Assembly (NCBI GenBank): GCA_003170325.1
Contig: PMZP01000062.1
Span: forward strand, 1-9,756
Length of the DNA: 9,756 nucleotides
Source of the DNA: Candidatus Tayloriibacteriota bacterium
GTDB lineage: Bacteria; Patescibacteriota; Minisyncoccia; Phycocordibacterales; PALSA-1337
Reading direction: 5' to 3'
Shown here piece by piece: positions 1 through 5,617 of the stretch. The position numbers and the translations under genes were made by a program. Position 1 is the first letter of the stretch; each line of letters begins with the position of its first letter. The notes beneath the pieces were generated by a model. That model saw only the letters and a program-made list of their open reading frames with translations. It did no database searches and was not told the DNA's origin.

Positions 1-559
1 CTCTTTTTTCCAGTCTCTTATTGTGATAGATCGGTGTAATTTCAAATACTTTATCCCAATTTAAGGCTGACAAATTATCAAAGTGGTAATCTGTACTTTT
101 ATAAACCCTGTCCAAAAAGGCCCGCTCTGGACTCGCTCTAGCATAACCTCTCCCATGTTCGATCCCTGTGGTATTGCTCAAGACATAATCTTTCATTCTA
201 ACAAAGGTGATCCTTTGCCCATCAATGACAACCTCCCTATTAACATATGTCGCGACAAAAAAGTTTCCGTAGTACTGGAAATTAATACCCTCACGAGTCA
301 AGATGGTCTCAAAACTGACATATGATGGGGTATAAATACGAGTGGCCAATTCAAACGTATCGTAATTATTGTCTTTTGCATATATTCCGCGATGTACCCT
401 GGCTAGTTTTCCAGATAATACATACTTGTTTAATCTATCGCTAACTTTTAATCTATCCCCCTCCCCCCACAACAAAGCTGCGTCTTTTGTAGAGAAGATT
501 GTTTTGGGGGATCTTAACAAAACCTCCAAATATTCACCTTTTTGGGGTTTTTTATTCAT
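1..559 (-). CDS. AbiEi-family antitoxin / transcriptional regulator, 3' end cut by window edge
   Basis: An open frame runs from ATG 559-557 to the left edge without a stop, giving 186 visible residues; the C-terminus lies outside the window. Residues about 10-62 read as a winged helix-turn-helix (TIFSTKDAALLWGE, then SGKLARVHRGIYAK). They are followed by the AbiEi-type core ELATRIYTPSYVSFETIL and later YVLSNTTGIEHG and SPERAFLD. This order fits antitoxins of type IV AbiE systems, which repress their own promoter and counter an AbiEii nucleotidyltransferase toxin. The toxin gene would normally follow, to the left of base 1, and is not seen. An in-frame ATG at 610 would add 17 residues (MLIYVLEVALKAISSNK), but homolog-like sequence begins near 559 and a promoter and inverted repeat occupy that stretch, so 559 is preferred. 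Twelve of 16 Arg codons are AGA/AGG, against 3 of 11 in ruvC here, and the stretch is visibly AT-rich, suggesting acquisition. The family call is from memory of motifs. Confidence 0.75.
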   Translation of the reverse strand, partial: MNKKPQKGEYLEVLLRSPKTIFSTKDAALLWGEGDRLKVSDRLNKYVLSGKLARVHRGIYAKDNNYDTFELATRIYTPSYVSFETILTREGINFQYYGNFFVATYVNREVVIDGQRITFVRMKDYVLSNTTGIEHGRGYARASPERAFLDRVYKSTDYHFDNLSALNWDKVFEITPIYHNKRLEKR

Positions 560-564
560 TTTGT

Positions 565-597
565 TACTGGAGATAGCCTTTAAAGCAACCTCCAGTA
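565..597. promoter_or_regulatory. Inverted repeat, candidate operator for autoregulation
   Basis: TACTGGAG (565-572) and its exact complement CTCCAGTA (590-597) are separated by 17 nt, which include the palindrome CTTTAAAG (578-585). The repeat lies over the predicted transcription start and leader of the AbiEi-like gene. AbiEi proteins are known to bind inverted repeats at their own promoter, so an operator is the best guess. As RNA it would form an 8-bp stem, but no T-run follows on the minus strand, which argues against a terminator. Confidence 0.5.
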
Positions 598-600
598 CAT

Positions 601-629
601 ATATTAGCATCCCTAGTTATAGAATGCAA
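601..629 (-). promoter_or_regulatory. Predicted promoter of the AbiEi-like gene
   Basis: Read on the minus strand, TTGCAT (629-624) and TAATAT (606-601) are 17 nt apart. The -10 is preceded by TGC, giving an extended -10 TGCTAATAT identical to the one in front of tsaE. The -35 lies inside the last codons of tsaE, so the regulator could be transcribed separately from tsaE. The predicted start is near 594, giving a leader of about 35 nt. Confidence 0.5.
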
Positions 630-1122
630 CTTGGTACTCACCATCTCTAATTTCAAAATCAATCTGTTTGTACCCTCCAATCACTTTCCCCAAACCAACA
701 TTCTCCGGCCATTCGATCATGATCAGGTTGCGAGGGTCGGCGACTAATCGCTCAAAATCAAGAACTTCCAATTCTTGGGGTCTTTCGAGACGATAAGCGT
801 CGATGTGGATAAGCCGTGCCCAAGGCGTTCCAGCAAAAAACGGCTCATCCTCGTTAGGTTTCACCTCACGGGAATAAGCCTTCATGATCACGAACGTCGG
901 GCTTGTTACGGTTTCAACAACACCTAGTATCTTGGCGATGGCCTTCACGAAAGCTGTCTTCCCTGCCCCCAGATGTCCGGAAAGGCCGACGACGGTGGCT
1001 TCAGTCATTTCGGAGGCTTCTGCCGCGGCCAAATCATTGCCGGCTTTTTCAGCCGTGACTTTTAGCCACTCCGCGGCGATCTTCTCTGTTTCTTCAAGCG
1101 AATGCGATATGTGGGTCTTCAT
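613..1122 (-). CDS. tsaE: tRNA threonylcarbamoyladenosine biosynthesis ATPase TsaE
   Basis: The 169-residue cytoplasmic P-loop ATPase works with TsaB and TsaD in making t6A at position 37 of ANN-decoding tRNAs. The family signatures appear in order: Walker A GHLGAGKT at 49-56, the switch-like SPTF at 74-77, HIDAYRL at 106-112 with the Walker B-type Asp108, and IEWPE at 136-140. The length is slightly above the usual 150-160 residues, because of an extra Ala/Glu-rich stretch near residues 22-42 before the first strand. The ATG at 1122 is preceded by extended -10 TGCTAATAT ending 6 nt before it, so this start is favoured and the mRNA is probably leaderless. The gene is divergent from pilB. Its stop lies 53 nt before the preferred start of the AbiEi-like gene, whose promoter overlaps the tsaE 3' end. 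TsaB and TsaD are not in the window. Confidence 0.93.
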   Translation of the reverse strand: MKTHISHSLEETEKIAAEWLKVTAEKAGNDLAAAEASEMTEATVVGLSGHLGAGKTAFVKAIAKILGVVETVTSPTFVIMKAYSREVKPNEDEPFFAGTPWARLIHIDAYRLERPQELEVLDFERLVADPRNLIMIEWPENVGLGKVIGGYKQIDFEIRDGEYQVAFYN

Positions 1123-1128
1123 ATCTTG

Positions 1129-1155
1129 ATATTAGCATACCAACTGGTATGTCGT
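1129..1155 (-). promoter_or_regulatory. tsaE promoter with palindromic operator
   Basis: On the minus strand ACGACA (1155-1150) may act as -35, and TGC plus TAATAT (1137-1129) is an extended -10; the spacer is only 15 nt, so the extended -10 may dominate. The -10 ends 6 nt before ATG 1122, placing the expected +1 on the start codon. The palindrome CATACC-AACT-GGTATG (1136-1151) fills the -35/-10 spacer, the usual place for a repressor site. Confidence 0.55.
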
Positions 1156-1260
1156 TCGAGGAACATCCGCAAGGAATTTTCAGCAGAAAATTTCTGAGGA
1201 CCGAGGCATGCTCGCTGCAGCGAACATGCCGTTTCCGAGGACGACATACCTGCTGGTATG
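1136..1260. repeat. 125-bp foldback element with two inner hairpins
   Basis: Arm 1136-1163 pairs with arm 1233-1260 over 28 positions. The only mismatches are 1143/1253, 1145/1251 and a tandem G-A/A-G pair at 1158-1159/1237-1238; 1156/1240 is a G-T pair. Between the arms are two further hairpins. One is 1172-1181/1186-1195 (10 bp, loop AGCA). The other is GGCATG 1205-1210 with CATGCC 1225-1230, capped by the palindrome TCGCTG-CAGCGA (1212-1223). Drawn out, the whole is a three-way junction. It fills the tsaE-pilB gap and its arms carry both promoters. It may be a MITE-like insertion or a regulatory cruciform; no clear target-site duplication was found. Confidence 0.7.
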
Positions 1261-1269
1261 CGATATAAT
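1241..1269 (+). promoter_or_regulatory. pilB promoter with palindromic operator
   Basis: ACGACA (1241-1246) and TATAAT (1264-1269) are spaced by 17 nt, with the palindrome CATACC-TGCT-GGTATG (1245-1260) between them. The consensus -10 ends 6 nt before ATG 1276, so transcription should begin on the start codon. The promoter mirrors that of tsaE, sharing ACGACATACC and TGGTATGC. Confidence 0.65.
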
Positions 1270-1275
1270 ACATAC

Positions 1276-2949
1276 ATGACCTTAGTCTTTGATGAAGATA
1301 AACAAAAGCGCCGCCTGGGAGATCTCCTACATAAAGAGGAGGAGGATCTGGTGCAATTGCTTTCCGGCAAATATGGCGTGGATTACGTCAATCTCCAAGG
1401 CGTCACCACGAATGCCGATGCTTTGCGGCTGATCGATGAGACCACGGCCCGCGCCGCTCAAGCGGCCGCTTATGCCCTGATCGACAAGAAAGTCAAAGTG
1501 GCCGCCAGGAATCCGCAGGATGAAAAAGTCGTGGCTGTCTTGGAGACTTTAAAGACGAAAGGCTATGCCCCGGAACTTTACATTACCTCGACGCAAGGAT
1601 TAGAAAAGGCTTGGAAGACTTACAAAGACCTCTCGTTCGCTTATGAAAGCAAGGCTGGCTCATTGGAAGTCTCAAGTGAAGAAATAACCGCGATCATAGA
1701 CAAGGCCAAGAATATGCCAGCGGTCATCGACATATTGAAAGCGACCATGGCGGCCAAGAAGAGTTACCGCGTTTCGAGAATCCTGGAGACCATGGTAGCA
1801 GGCGCTTTGGCCGTTGACGCCTCCGATATCCACCTTGAGCCGGAAGAGACTTTCATCCGCTTGCGCTATCGTTTGGACGGAGTGCTCCAGGAATTGATAA
1901 CCTTCGACGCCGAAACTTACGGATTGCTCCTCTCGCGCATCAAGCTCATTTCCGGGATGAAGCTGAATATCAAGAAAGACTCTCAAGACGGGCGTTTCAG
2001 CATCAAACTGGCTATCGGCGAGATCGAGGTGCGTGTCTCCATATTGCCAGGTGCTTACAATGAATCGGTGGTTATGCGCATATTGAACCCGAAGACCATC
2101 AGCGTTCCCCTGGAAGAGCTCGGCATCAATCCGAAATTGCTGGCTATCCTTCTCAAGGAAATGGACCGTCCGGACGGCATGATACTCACCACCGGACCGA
2201 CCGGATCGGGAAAAACCACGACTTTGTATGCTTTCTTGAAGAAGATCCACACTCCGGAAGTGAAGATCATCACCATCGAGGATCCTATAGAATACCACCT
2301 ACCGGGAATCGTCCAGACGCAGGTCAACGACAAAGGATACACTTTCCTTGAAGGTTTGCGCGCCGCCGTGCGTCAGGACCCAGATATCATCATGGTCGGT
2401 GAGATCCGTGATAACGAAACAGCCGATATCGCCATCAACTCCGCTTTGACTGGACATTTGGTCTTCTCGACATTGCACACCAACGACGCCGCCGGCACCT
2501 TCCCCCGCCTCATCGACCTCGGCGTCAATTCCAAAGTCATCACTTCGGCTTTGCGGGTCGCCATGGCTCAACGCCTAGCCCGCCGTCTCTGCAAGTTCTG
2601 TAAGAAAGAAATAATCCTCGAAGGCGACTCCCAGCAAGCAATCGAGACAGTCGTGAACGACATCGAGGACAAGGCTCTAGTGCCAAAAGATCGCTCCAAG
2701 ATGTGGGGACCTGCCGGTTGCGAGAAGTGTAATATGACTGGCTACAAAGGCCGTATAGGCATATATGAGGCCGTAATGACCAATGAAAAGATCGAGGATG
2801 CTGTGGAGCGGAATCCTAGCGAGCGGGAGATCTGGGCCGCCGCCAAAGGGCAGGGTCTCTTGACCATGAAGCAGGATGGGATATTGAAAATATTGCAGGG
2901 CGTCACCTCGCTTGCCGAATTGGAGCGCGTCATCGCTCTGACTGATTAG
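1276..2949 (+). CDS. pilB: Type IV pilus assembly ATPase PilB (GspE/PulE family)
   Basis: The 557-residue secretion ATPase drives pilus extension from the cytoplasmic face of the membrane. Residues about 12-115 resemble the MshEN/T2SSE N-terminal domain (RLGDLL, KYGVDYVNL, AARNPQDEKV). The ATPase part shows SDIHLEPE near 183-190, Walker A GPTGSGKT at 307-314, an Asp box IITIEDPIEY at 331-340, Walker B DIIMVGEIRD at 370-379 and a His box TGHLVFSTLHTNDA at 392-405. Four cysteines (439, 442, 482, 485) form the zinc-binding site typical of PilB/GspE and absent from PilT. An in-frame ATG at 1258 was not chosen because it precedes the TATAAT box; ATG 1276 sits 6 nt after that box and has no Shine-Dalgarno. 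The gene is alone here: no pilC, pilT, pilM or pilin gene is in view. Pili are often the main surface machine of CPR cells, used for attachment or DNA uptake, but that role is inferred. Confidence 0.93.
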   Translation: MTLVFDEDKQKRRLGDLLHKEEEDLVQLLSGKYGVDYVNLQGVTTNADALRLIDETTARAAQAAAYALIDKKVKVAARNPQDEKVVAVLETLKTKGYAPELYITSTQGLEKAWKTYKDLSFAYESKAGSLEVSSEEITAIIDKAKNMPAVIDILKATMAAKKSYRVSRILETMVAGALAVDASDIHLEPEETFIRLRYRLDGVLQELITFDAETYGLLLSRIKLISGMKLNIKKDSQDGRFSIKLAIGEIEVRVSILPGAYNESVVMRILNPKTISVPLEELGINPKLLAILLKEMDRPDGMILTTGPTGSGKTTTLYAFLKKIHTPEVKIITIEDPIEYHLPGIVQTQVNDKGYTFLEGLRAAVRQDPDIIMVGEIRDNETADIAINSALTGHLVFSTLHTNDAAGTFPRLIDLGVNSKVITSALRVAMAQRLARRLCKFCKKEIILEGDSQQAIETVVNDIEDKALVPKDRSKMWGPAGCEKCNMTGYKGRIGIYEAVMTNEKIEDAVERNPSEREIWAAAKGQGLLTMKQDGILKILQGVTSLAELERVIALTD

Positions 2950-2967
2950 AACTCACTGCATTGTAAT
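2938..2967 (+). promoter_or_regulatory. Weak possible promoter for the structured RNA at 2973-3114
   Basis: CTGACT (2938-2943) and TGTAAT (2962-2967) are 18 nt apart, overlapping the pilB stop. The expected start, near 2973-2975, coincides with the 5' side of the long stem that follows. Both hexamers are imperfect. The stem could equally be the 3' untranslated part of the pilB message. Confidence 0.25.
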
Positions 2968-2972
2968 GACCT

Positions 2973-3114
2973 GGCCTCGGTGAATAATGCCTACGAGCTC
3001 TCATGCAACAATCAGTCGCTGTTCGGCGCTCAATCAGTGCACTCCATTGCATGGGAGCGAGGAGACATTATTCACCGAGCCTCGCTATCCACAGCCCCTA
3101 TGGATTGCTTTTTT
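2973..3114 (+). ncRNA. Candidate structured RNA (long hairpin plus terminator)
   Basis: A perfect 14-bp stem joins 2976-2989 (CTCGGTGAATAATG) and 3066-3079. Inside it, a 12-bp stem (one T-G pair) joins 2997-3008 and 3047-3058. The 38-nt apical region holds the direct repeat CAATCAGT at 3009-3016 and 3031-3038 and a small CGC/GCG hairpin. An intrinsic terminator follows at once. The structure could be a free-standing RNA of about 140 nt or the structured tail of the pilB mRNA. It matches no RNA family I can recognise: SRP, tmRNA and RNase P core motifs are absent. The + strand is chosen because the terminator T-run is on it. Confidence 0.35.
3084..3114 (+). terminator. Rho-independent terminator
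   Basis: GCTATCCA (3084-3091) pairs with TGGATTGC (3101-3108) with one T-T mismatch and a 9-nt loop, followed directly by six T (3109-3114). It would end transcripts from pilB or from the upstream structured RNA. Confidence 0.6.
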
Positions 3115-3134
3115 ATTTACTATGAGAGTAGTAT
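3105..3134 (+). promoter_or_regulatory. Weak possible promoter for the second structured element
   Basis: TTGCTT (3105-3110) and TAGTAT (3129-3134) are spaced by 18 nt, with a predicted start near 3141, just before the closing stem of the foldback at 3144-3327. The -35 would overlap the terminator, so this is a tentative reading. Confidence 0.25.
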
Positions 3135-3143
3135 GCCAACAGA

Positions 3144-3327
3144 GGAGTTCGAGCGCGTGAATCTCTAAGCAACATCTCCTCGCGTGATGCGGAGAGCGAG
3201 GTAGAGTCCCGAGGATGATTCCAGTGTGCAACGCAAGCGTTACAACCAGAAAGTCCTTAGAACTATACCCAAACCTGGGAAGGCCGTTGCTTAGAGATTC
3301 ACGAGCTTGAAATATTCAAGAAACTCC
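3144..3327 (+). ncRNA. Candidate structured RNA or foldback element with junction
   Basis: A perfect 18-bp stem joins 3156-3173 and 3286-3303; its core is GTGAATCTCTAAGCAAC and complement. One option extends it to 26 pairs (3148-3173/3286-3311) with one mismatch and one G-T pair. The other option closes a junction through GGAGTT (3144-3149) with AACTCC (3322-3327) and a hairpin CTTGAA-ATA-TTCAAG (3306-3320). The 112-nt interior has smaller hairpins, including TCTCC/GGAGA (3175-3195) and AACGC-AA-GCGTT (3230-3241). No convincing reading frame crosses it. The nested helices suggest a folded RNA, though a non-autonomous insertion with terminal inverted repeats fits too. The strand is assumed from the neighbours; the family is unknown. 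Confidence 0.35.
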
Positions 3328-3353
3328 AAATAAACAACATTACGTATCCAAAT

Positions 3354-3381
3354 TTGTCCTACGGTGAAATCCTAGCATAAT
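3354..3381 (+). promoter_or_regulatory. Predicted ruvB promoter
   Basis: TTGTCC (3354-3359) and CATAAT (3376-3381) are 16 nt apart. The -10 ends 9 nt before ATG 3391, so the leader would be only 2-3 nt. No Shine-Dalgarno precedes the ATG. Confidence 0.4.
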
Positions 3382-3390
3382 TCATTTAAA

Positions 3391-4401
3391 ATGTCAAGAA
3401 CATCGGCAAAACCACAAAACGACGAGAAGGAGACTGGCTTTCTCGACCAAACCCTCCGTCCTTCGCGCTGGGATGAATATATCGGCCAGAAGAATATCAA
3501 GGATAACCTGCACATCCTTCTAACAGCCGCCAAGGAGCGCAAACATCCGCCAGAGCATATCCTTTTCTATGGACCGCCCGGCCTCGGCAAGACGACTTTG
3601 GCGTATTTGATCGCCAAAGAGACTGGCGCGCAGATGAAGGTCACTTCCGGACCAGCGATCTTGAAGGTTGGCGACCTGGCTTCAGTGCTGACCAATTTGT
3701 CGTCTGGCGATATCCTTTTTATCGACGAAATTCACAGGCTGAACAAGGCCATCGAAGAAGTGCTCTACCCTGCCATGGAGACTGGCAAGCTCGATATAAT
3801 CATCGGGAAAGGTCCTTCGGCTAGGACCATCCAACTAGACCTTCCACCATTCACGTTGATCGCTGCGACTACAAGGATAGCGATGATTTCCGCGCCTTTG
3901 CGCTCCCGCTTCTCCGGCGGCGTCTTCAAGCTCGAATTTTACTCGAATGCCGAAATCGCCGACATCGTCAAACGATCAGCCAAGATTTTGGGCATCACAA
4001 TCCATCCTGAAGCCGTGAATGAGATCGCCGTCCGTTCCCGCTTCACGCCACGTACAGCCAATTACCACTTGAAACGATGCCGCGACTATGCGCAGATCAA
4101 TAAGAGCCAGCTCACGCGTGAAGTTGTCGAGAAGGCTTTGGCTATGCTCGGCGTCGATATTATCGGCCTGACCGGGGCCGATCGTGACATATTAAAAACC
4201 ATCGTCACAAAGTTTGGTGGCGGCCCCGTGGGCCTGAATACGATCGCGGCTGCCCTTTCCGAGGAACAAGCAACGATCGAGGAGGTGTACGAACCATATT
4301 TGATTCAACTGGGCCTCTTGGAACGCACACCGCGAGGAAGGATTGCCACTCTCAAAGCTTACGCTCATCTCGGCGTCAAAGGTGCGGCAAAACTGCTATA
4401 A
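3391..4401 (+). CDS. ruvB: Holliday junction branch migration helicase subunit RuvB
   Basis: The 336-residue AAA+ motor forms a hexameric ring on DNA and, with RuvA, drives branch migration of Holliday junctions in recombinational repair. The motifs are Walker A GPPGLGKT (61-68), Walker B DILFIDE (107-113), sensor 1 AATTR (158-162), an arginine-finger candidate Arg171 in APLRSRF, and sensor 2 PRTAN (220-224). The C-terminal winged helix carries the family signature GGGPVGLNTIAAALSEEQ (276-293) and ERTPRGRIAT (311-320). Length is normal for RuvB. Two stretches differ from the common proteobacterial form: SGGVFKLEFY after the arginine finger, and RFTPRTANYHL at sensor 2 where GTPRIAN is usual. 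RuvA, its obligate partner, is not in the window. The stop codon overlaps a TATAAT box ahead of yebC, 26 nt downstream, so yebC and ruvC may be read both from ruvB and from their own promoter. Confidence 0.96.
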   Translation: MSRTSAKPQNDEKETGFLDQTLRPSRWDEYIGQKNIKDNLHILLTAAKERKHPPEHILFYGPPGLGKTTLAYLIAKETGAQMKVTSGPAILKVGDLASVLTNLSSGDILFIDEIHRLNKAIEEVLYPAMETGKLDIIIGKGPSARTIQLDLPPFTLIAATTRIAMISAPLRSRFSGGVFKLEFYSNAEIADIVKRSAKILGITIHPEAVNEIAVRSRFTPRTANYHLKRCRDYAQINKSQLTREVVEKALAMLGVDIIGLTGADRDILKTIVTKFGGGPVGLNTIAAALSEEQATIEEVYEPYLIQLGLLERTPRGRIATLKAYAHLGVKGAAKLL

Positions 4402-4402
4402 T
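4394..4402 (+). promoter_or_regulatory. Extended -10 promoter ahead of yebC
   Basis: TGC followed by the consensus TATAAT (4397-4402) overlaps the ruvB stop codon. A second near-match, CATAAT, lies at 4408-4413. Transcription from the first box would give a leader of about 20 nt before ATG 4428. The A-rich leader has no Shine-Dalgarno sequence. Confidence 0.45.
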
Positions 4403-4427
4403 TTATGCATAATAAAAAACAATAATC

Positions 4428-4958
4428 ATGTCCGGACACAATAAATTCTCCAAGATAAAGCACCTCAAGGCCAAGAATGACGCCCAGAAAAGCGCACATT
4501 TCGGCAAACTGGTACGCGTCATAACCGTGGAAGCAAAGAAGGCTGGCGGAAATCTGTCATCGCCCGGGCTTTCGGCGGCCATAGACAAGGCTCGCAAGGA
4601 AAATATGCCCAACGACACCATCGACAGAGCTGTTAAGAAAGCTATGACTGACAATTCGGCTTCCATGGAAGCTATCATCTACGAATCATACGGACCGGGC
4701 GGCGTGGCCATCCTTGTCGAAGCGTTGACTGACAACCGCAATAAAGCCGCCCAGGAGATCAAGCATATCCTTTCCAAGAATGGCTACGAACTAGCTTCAC
4801 CAGGAAGCGCTTCATGGGCATTCCAAAAGACTCACGAAGGTTGGAATCCGACCACGACTATGCCATTGGAGGACGCCGATATCGAATTGCTTTCGAAATT
4901 GGTAGAAGAGCTAGAAGCCAACGAGGAAGTGCAGAACGTGTTTACGAATGCGGAATAG
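4428..4958 (+). CDS. yebC: YebC/PmpR family protein, compact form
   Basis: The start MSGHNKFSKIKHLKAK is the family signature, followed by ITVEAKKAGGN (32-42), AAIDKARKENMPNDTIDRAV (50-69) and YGPGGVAILVEALTDNRNKA (88-107). YebC/TACO1 proteins were long annotated as transcription regulators (PmpR); later work links the family to translation of difficult proline stretches on the ribosome. The protein has 176 residues against about 240-250 usual. After ASWAF (128-132) it jumps to the C-terminal helix and the ending EEVQNVFTNAE, so the inserted middle domain (about 131-206 in full-length members) is missing while the other two domains look complete. The frame is clean, so this is a shortened architecture and not a broken gene; I believe similar short forms occur in Patescibacteria but could not check. 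It lies between ruvB and ruvC, 22 nt before ruvC, matching the common yebC-ruvC linkage. Confidence 0.92.
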   Translation: MSGHNKFSKIKHLKAKNDAQKSAHFGKLVRVITVEAKKAGGNLSSPGLSAAIDKARKENMPNDTIDRAVKKAMTDNSASMEAIIYESYGPGGVAILVEALTDNRNKAAQEIKHILSKNGYELASPGSASWAFQKTHEGWNPTTTMPLEDADIELLSKLVEELEANEEVQNVFTNAE

Positions 4959-4980
4959 CGACAGTTTTGATCCGTGAATC

Positions 4981-5496
4981 ATGAATCGTCAATCGATAAT
5001 AATCCTCGGCATAGATCCAGGCTACGACCGTCTCGGTATGGCGGTCATCGAAAAACCCGCCGGCGCCAATGGCTCTAAAGAAGTCGTGCTGTATTCAAGC
5101 TGTCTACAGACCTCCGCCAAAGAGGACATCTATGCGCGTTTCAGGAAGATCGGAAAGGTTGTGGCCGAAATTTTCGACCAGTATTCACCAGACGTTTTGG
5201 CCATCGAGAACCTCTTCATCACTAAGAATCAGAAGACCGCCATGCGCGTATCCGAAGTCCGCGGCATCATCATATATGAGGCCGTCAAACGGGATATCCC
5301 CGTCCACGAATACAGCCCCATGCAAGTCAAAACATCCGTGACTGGCGACGGCACCAGCGACAAGGCCAGGATCATCAAGATGGTCGGCCTTCTGGTAAAA
5401 CTGCCGAAGAAAAAGATCATCGACGACGAATACGACGCTATTGCCGTGGCTCTGACTTGTTCTGCACGATTGAAAGGCCGCCAAGCCGAAAGATAA
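4981..5496 (+). CDS. ruvC: Crossover junction endodeoxyribonuclease RuvC
   Basis: The 171-residue RNase H-fold dimer resolves Holliday junctions by paired nicks, using Mg2+. The four acidic catalytic positions are all visible: Asp12 in GIDPG, Glu76 in LAIENLF, and Asp149 with Asp152 in DDEYDAIAVAL (E. coli Asp7, Glu66, Asp138, Asp141). The conserved block SPMQVKTSVTGDGTSDKARI (112-131) matches the family basic region. Length is typical. The ATG at 4981 is 22 nt after the yebC stop with no clear promoter or Shine-Dalgarno, so it is probably expressed with yebC. Together with RuvB it supplies migration and resolution; RuvA must be encoded elsewhere if the pathway is complete. Arginine codons are mainly CGN, giving a native baseline for the window. 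Confidence 0.95.
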   Translation: MNRQSIIILGIDPGYDRLGMAVIEKPAGANGSKEVVLYSSCLQTSAKEDIYARFRKIGKVVAEIFDQYSPDVLAIENLFITKNQKTAMRVSEVRGIIIYEAVKRDIPVHEYSPMQVKTSVTGDGTSDKARIIKMVGLLVKLPKKKIIDDEYDAIAVALTCSARLKGRQAER

Positions 5497-5530
5497 CGGC
5501 CTGATTTGCGATATCCACAGTTCCGGCTAT

Positions 5531-5606
5531 TTGCAAAATATATATAGTTTGTTACAAATGTGTTGTCGCGAATCGCGCACAGGAGTTCGCCCTTTATTAG
5601 CATAAA
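5531..5606 (+). promoter_or_regulatory. AT-rich spacer with possible promoters for the small acidic ORF
   Basis: The 121-nt gap after ruvC has an AT-rich block (5529-5560). TTGCAA (5531-5536) and TACAAA (5553-5558) are 16 nt apart. A CATAAA box (5601-5606), in the context TAGCATAA also seen ahead of ruvB, lies 11 nt before ATG 5618. CGCG-AAT-CGCG forms a small inverted repeat in between. Which start is used cannot be decided by eye. Confidence 0.3.
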
Positions 5607-5617
5607 ACTCAAGGAGT

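Noticed and set aside
83..650. Two plus-strand open frames (83-325 and 369-650)
   Set aside because: They lie antisense to the AbiEi-like coding frame and have no recognisable motifs or promoter.
1258..1275. Upstream in-frame ATG for pilB
   Set aside because: It precedes the TATAAT box at 1264-1269, so it would lie outside the mRNA; the start at 1276 fits the leaderless pattern.
3009..3038. Direct repeat CAATCAGT as a CRISPR or satellite repeat
   Set aside because: Only two 8-nt copies within one apical loop.
2980..3168. 62-residue plus-strand ORF in the pilB-ruvB gap
   Set aside because: It runs through the long hairpin and terminator, has no protein-like pattern, and its codons are dictated by the inverted repeats.
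3141..3330. RNase P RNA, tmRNA or 6S RNA
   Set aside because: GAGGTAGAGTCCC near 3198 only superficially resembles the RNase P core; other conserved blocks, a tag ORF or a tRNA-like end are missing, and the element is too short for RNase P.
3085..5519. DnaA-box-like sites CTATCCACA (3085-3093) and ATATCCACA (5511-5519), the latter beside an AT-rich block
   Set aside because: Only two scattered 8-of-9 matches, one within the terminator stem; not a cluster. The presence of dnaN makes an origin nearby possible but these sites do not show one.
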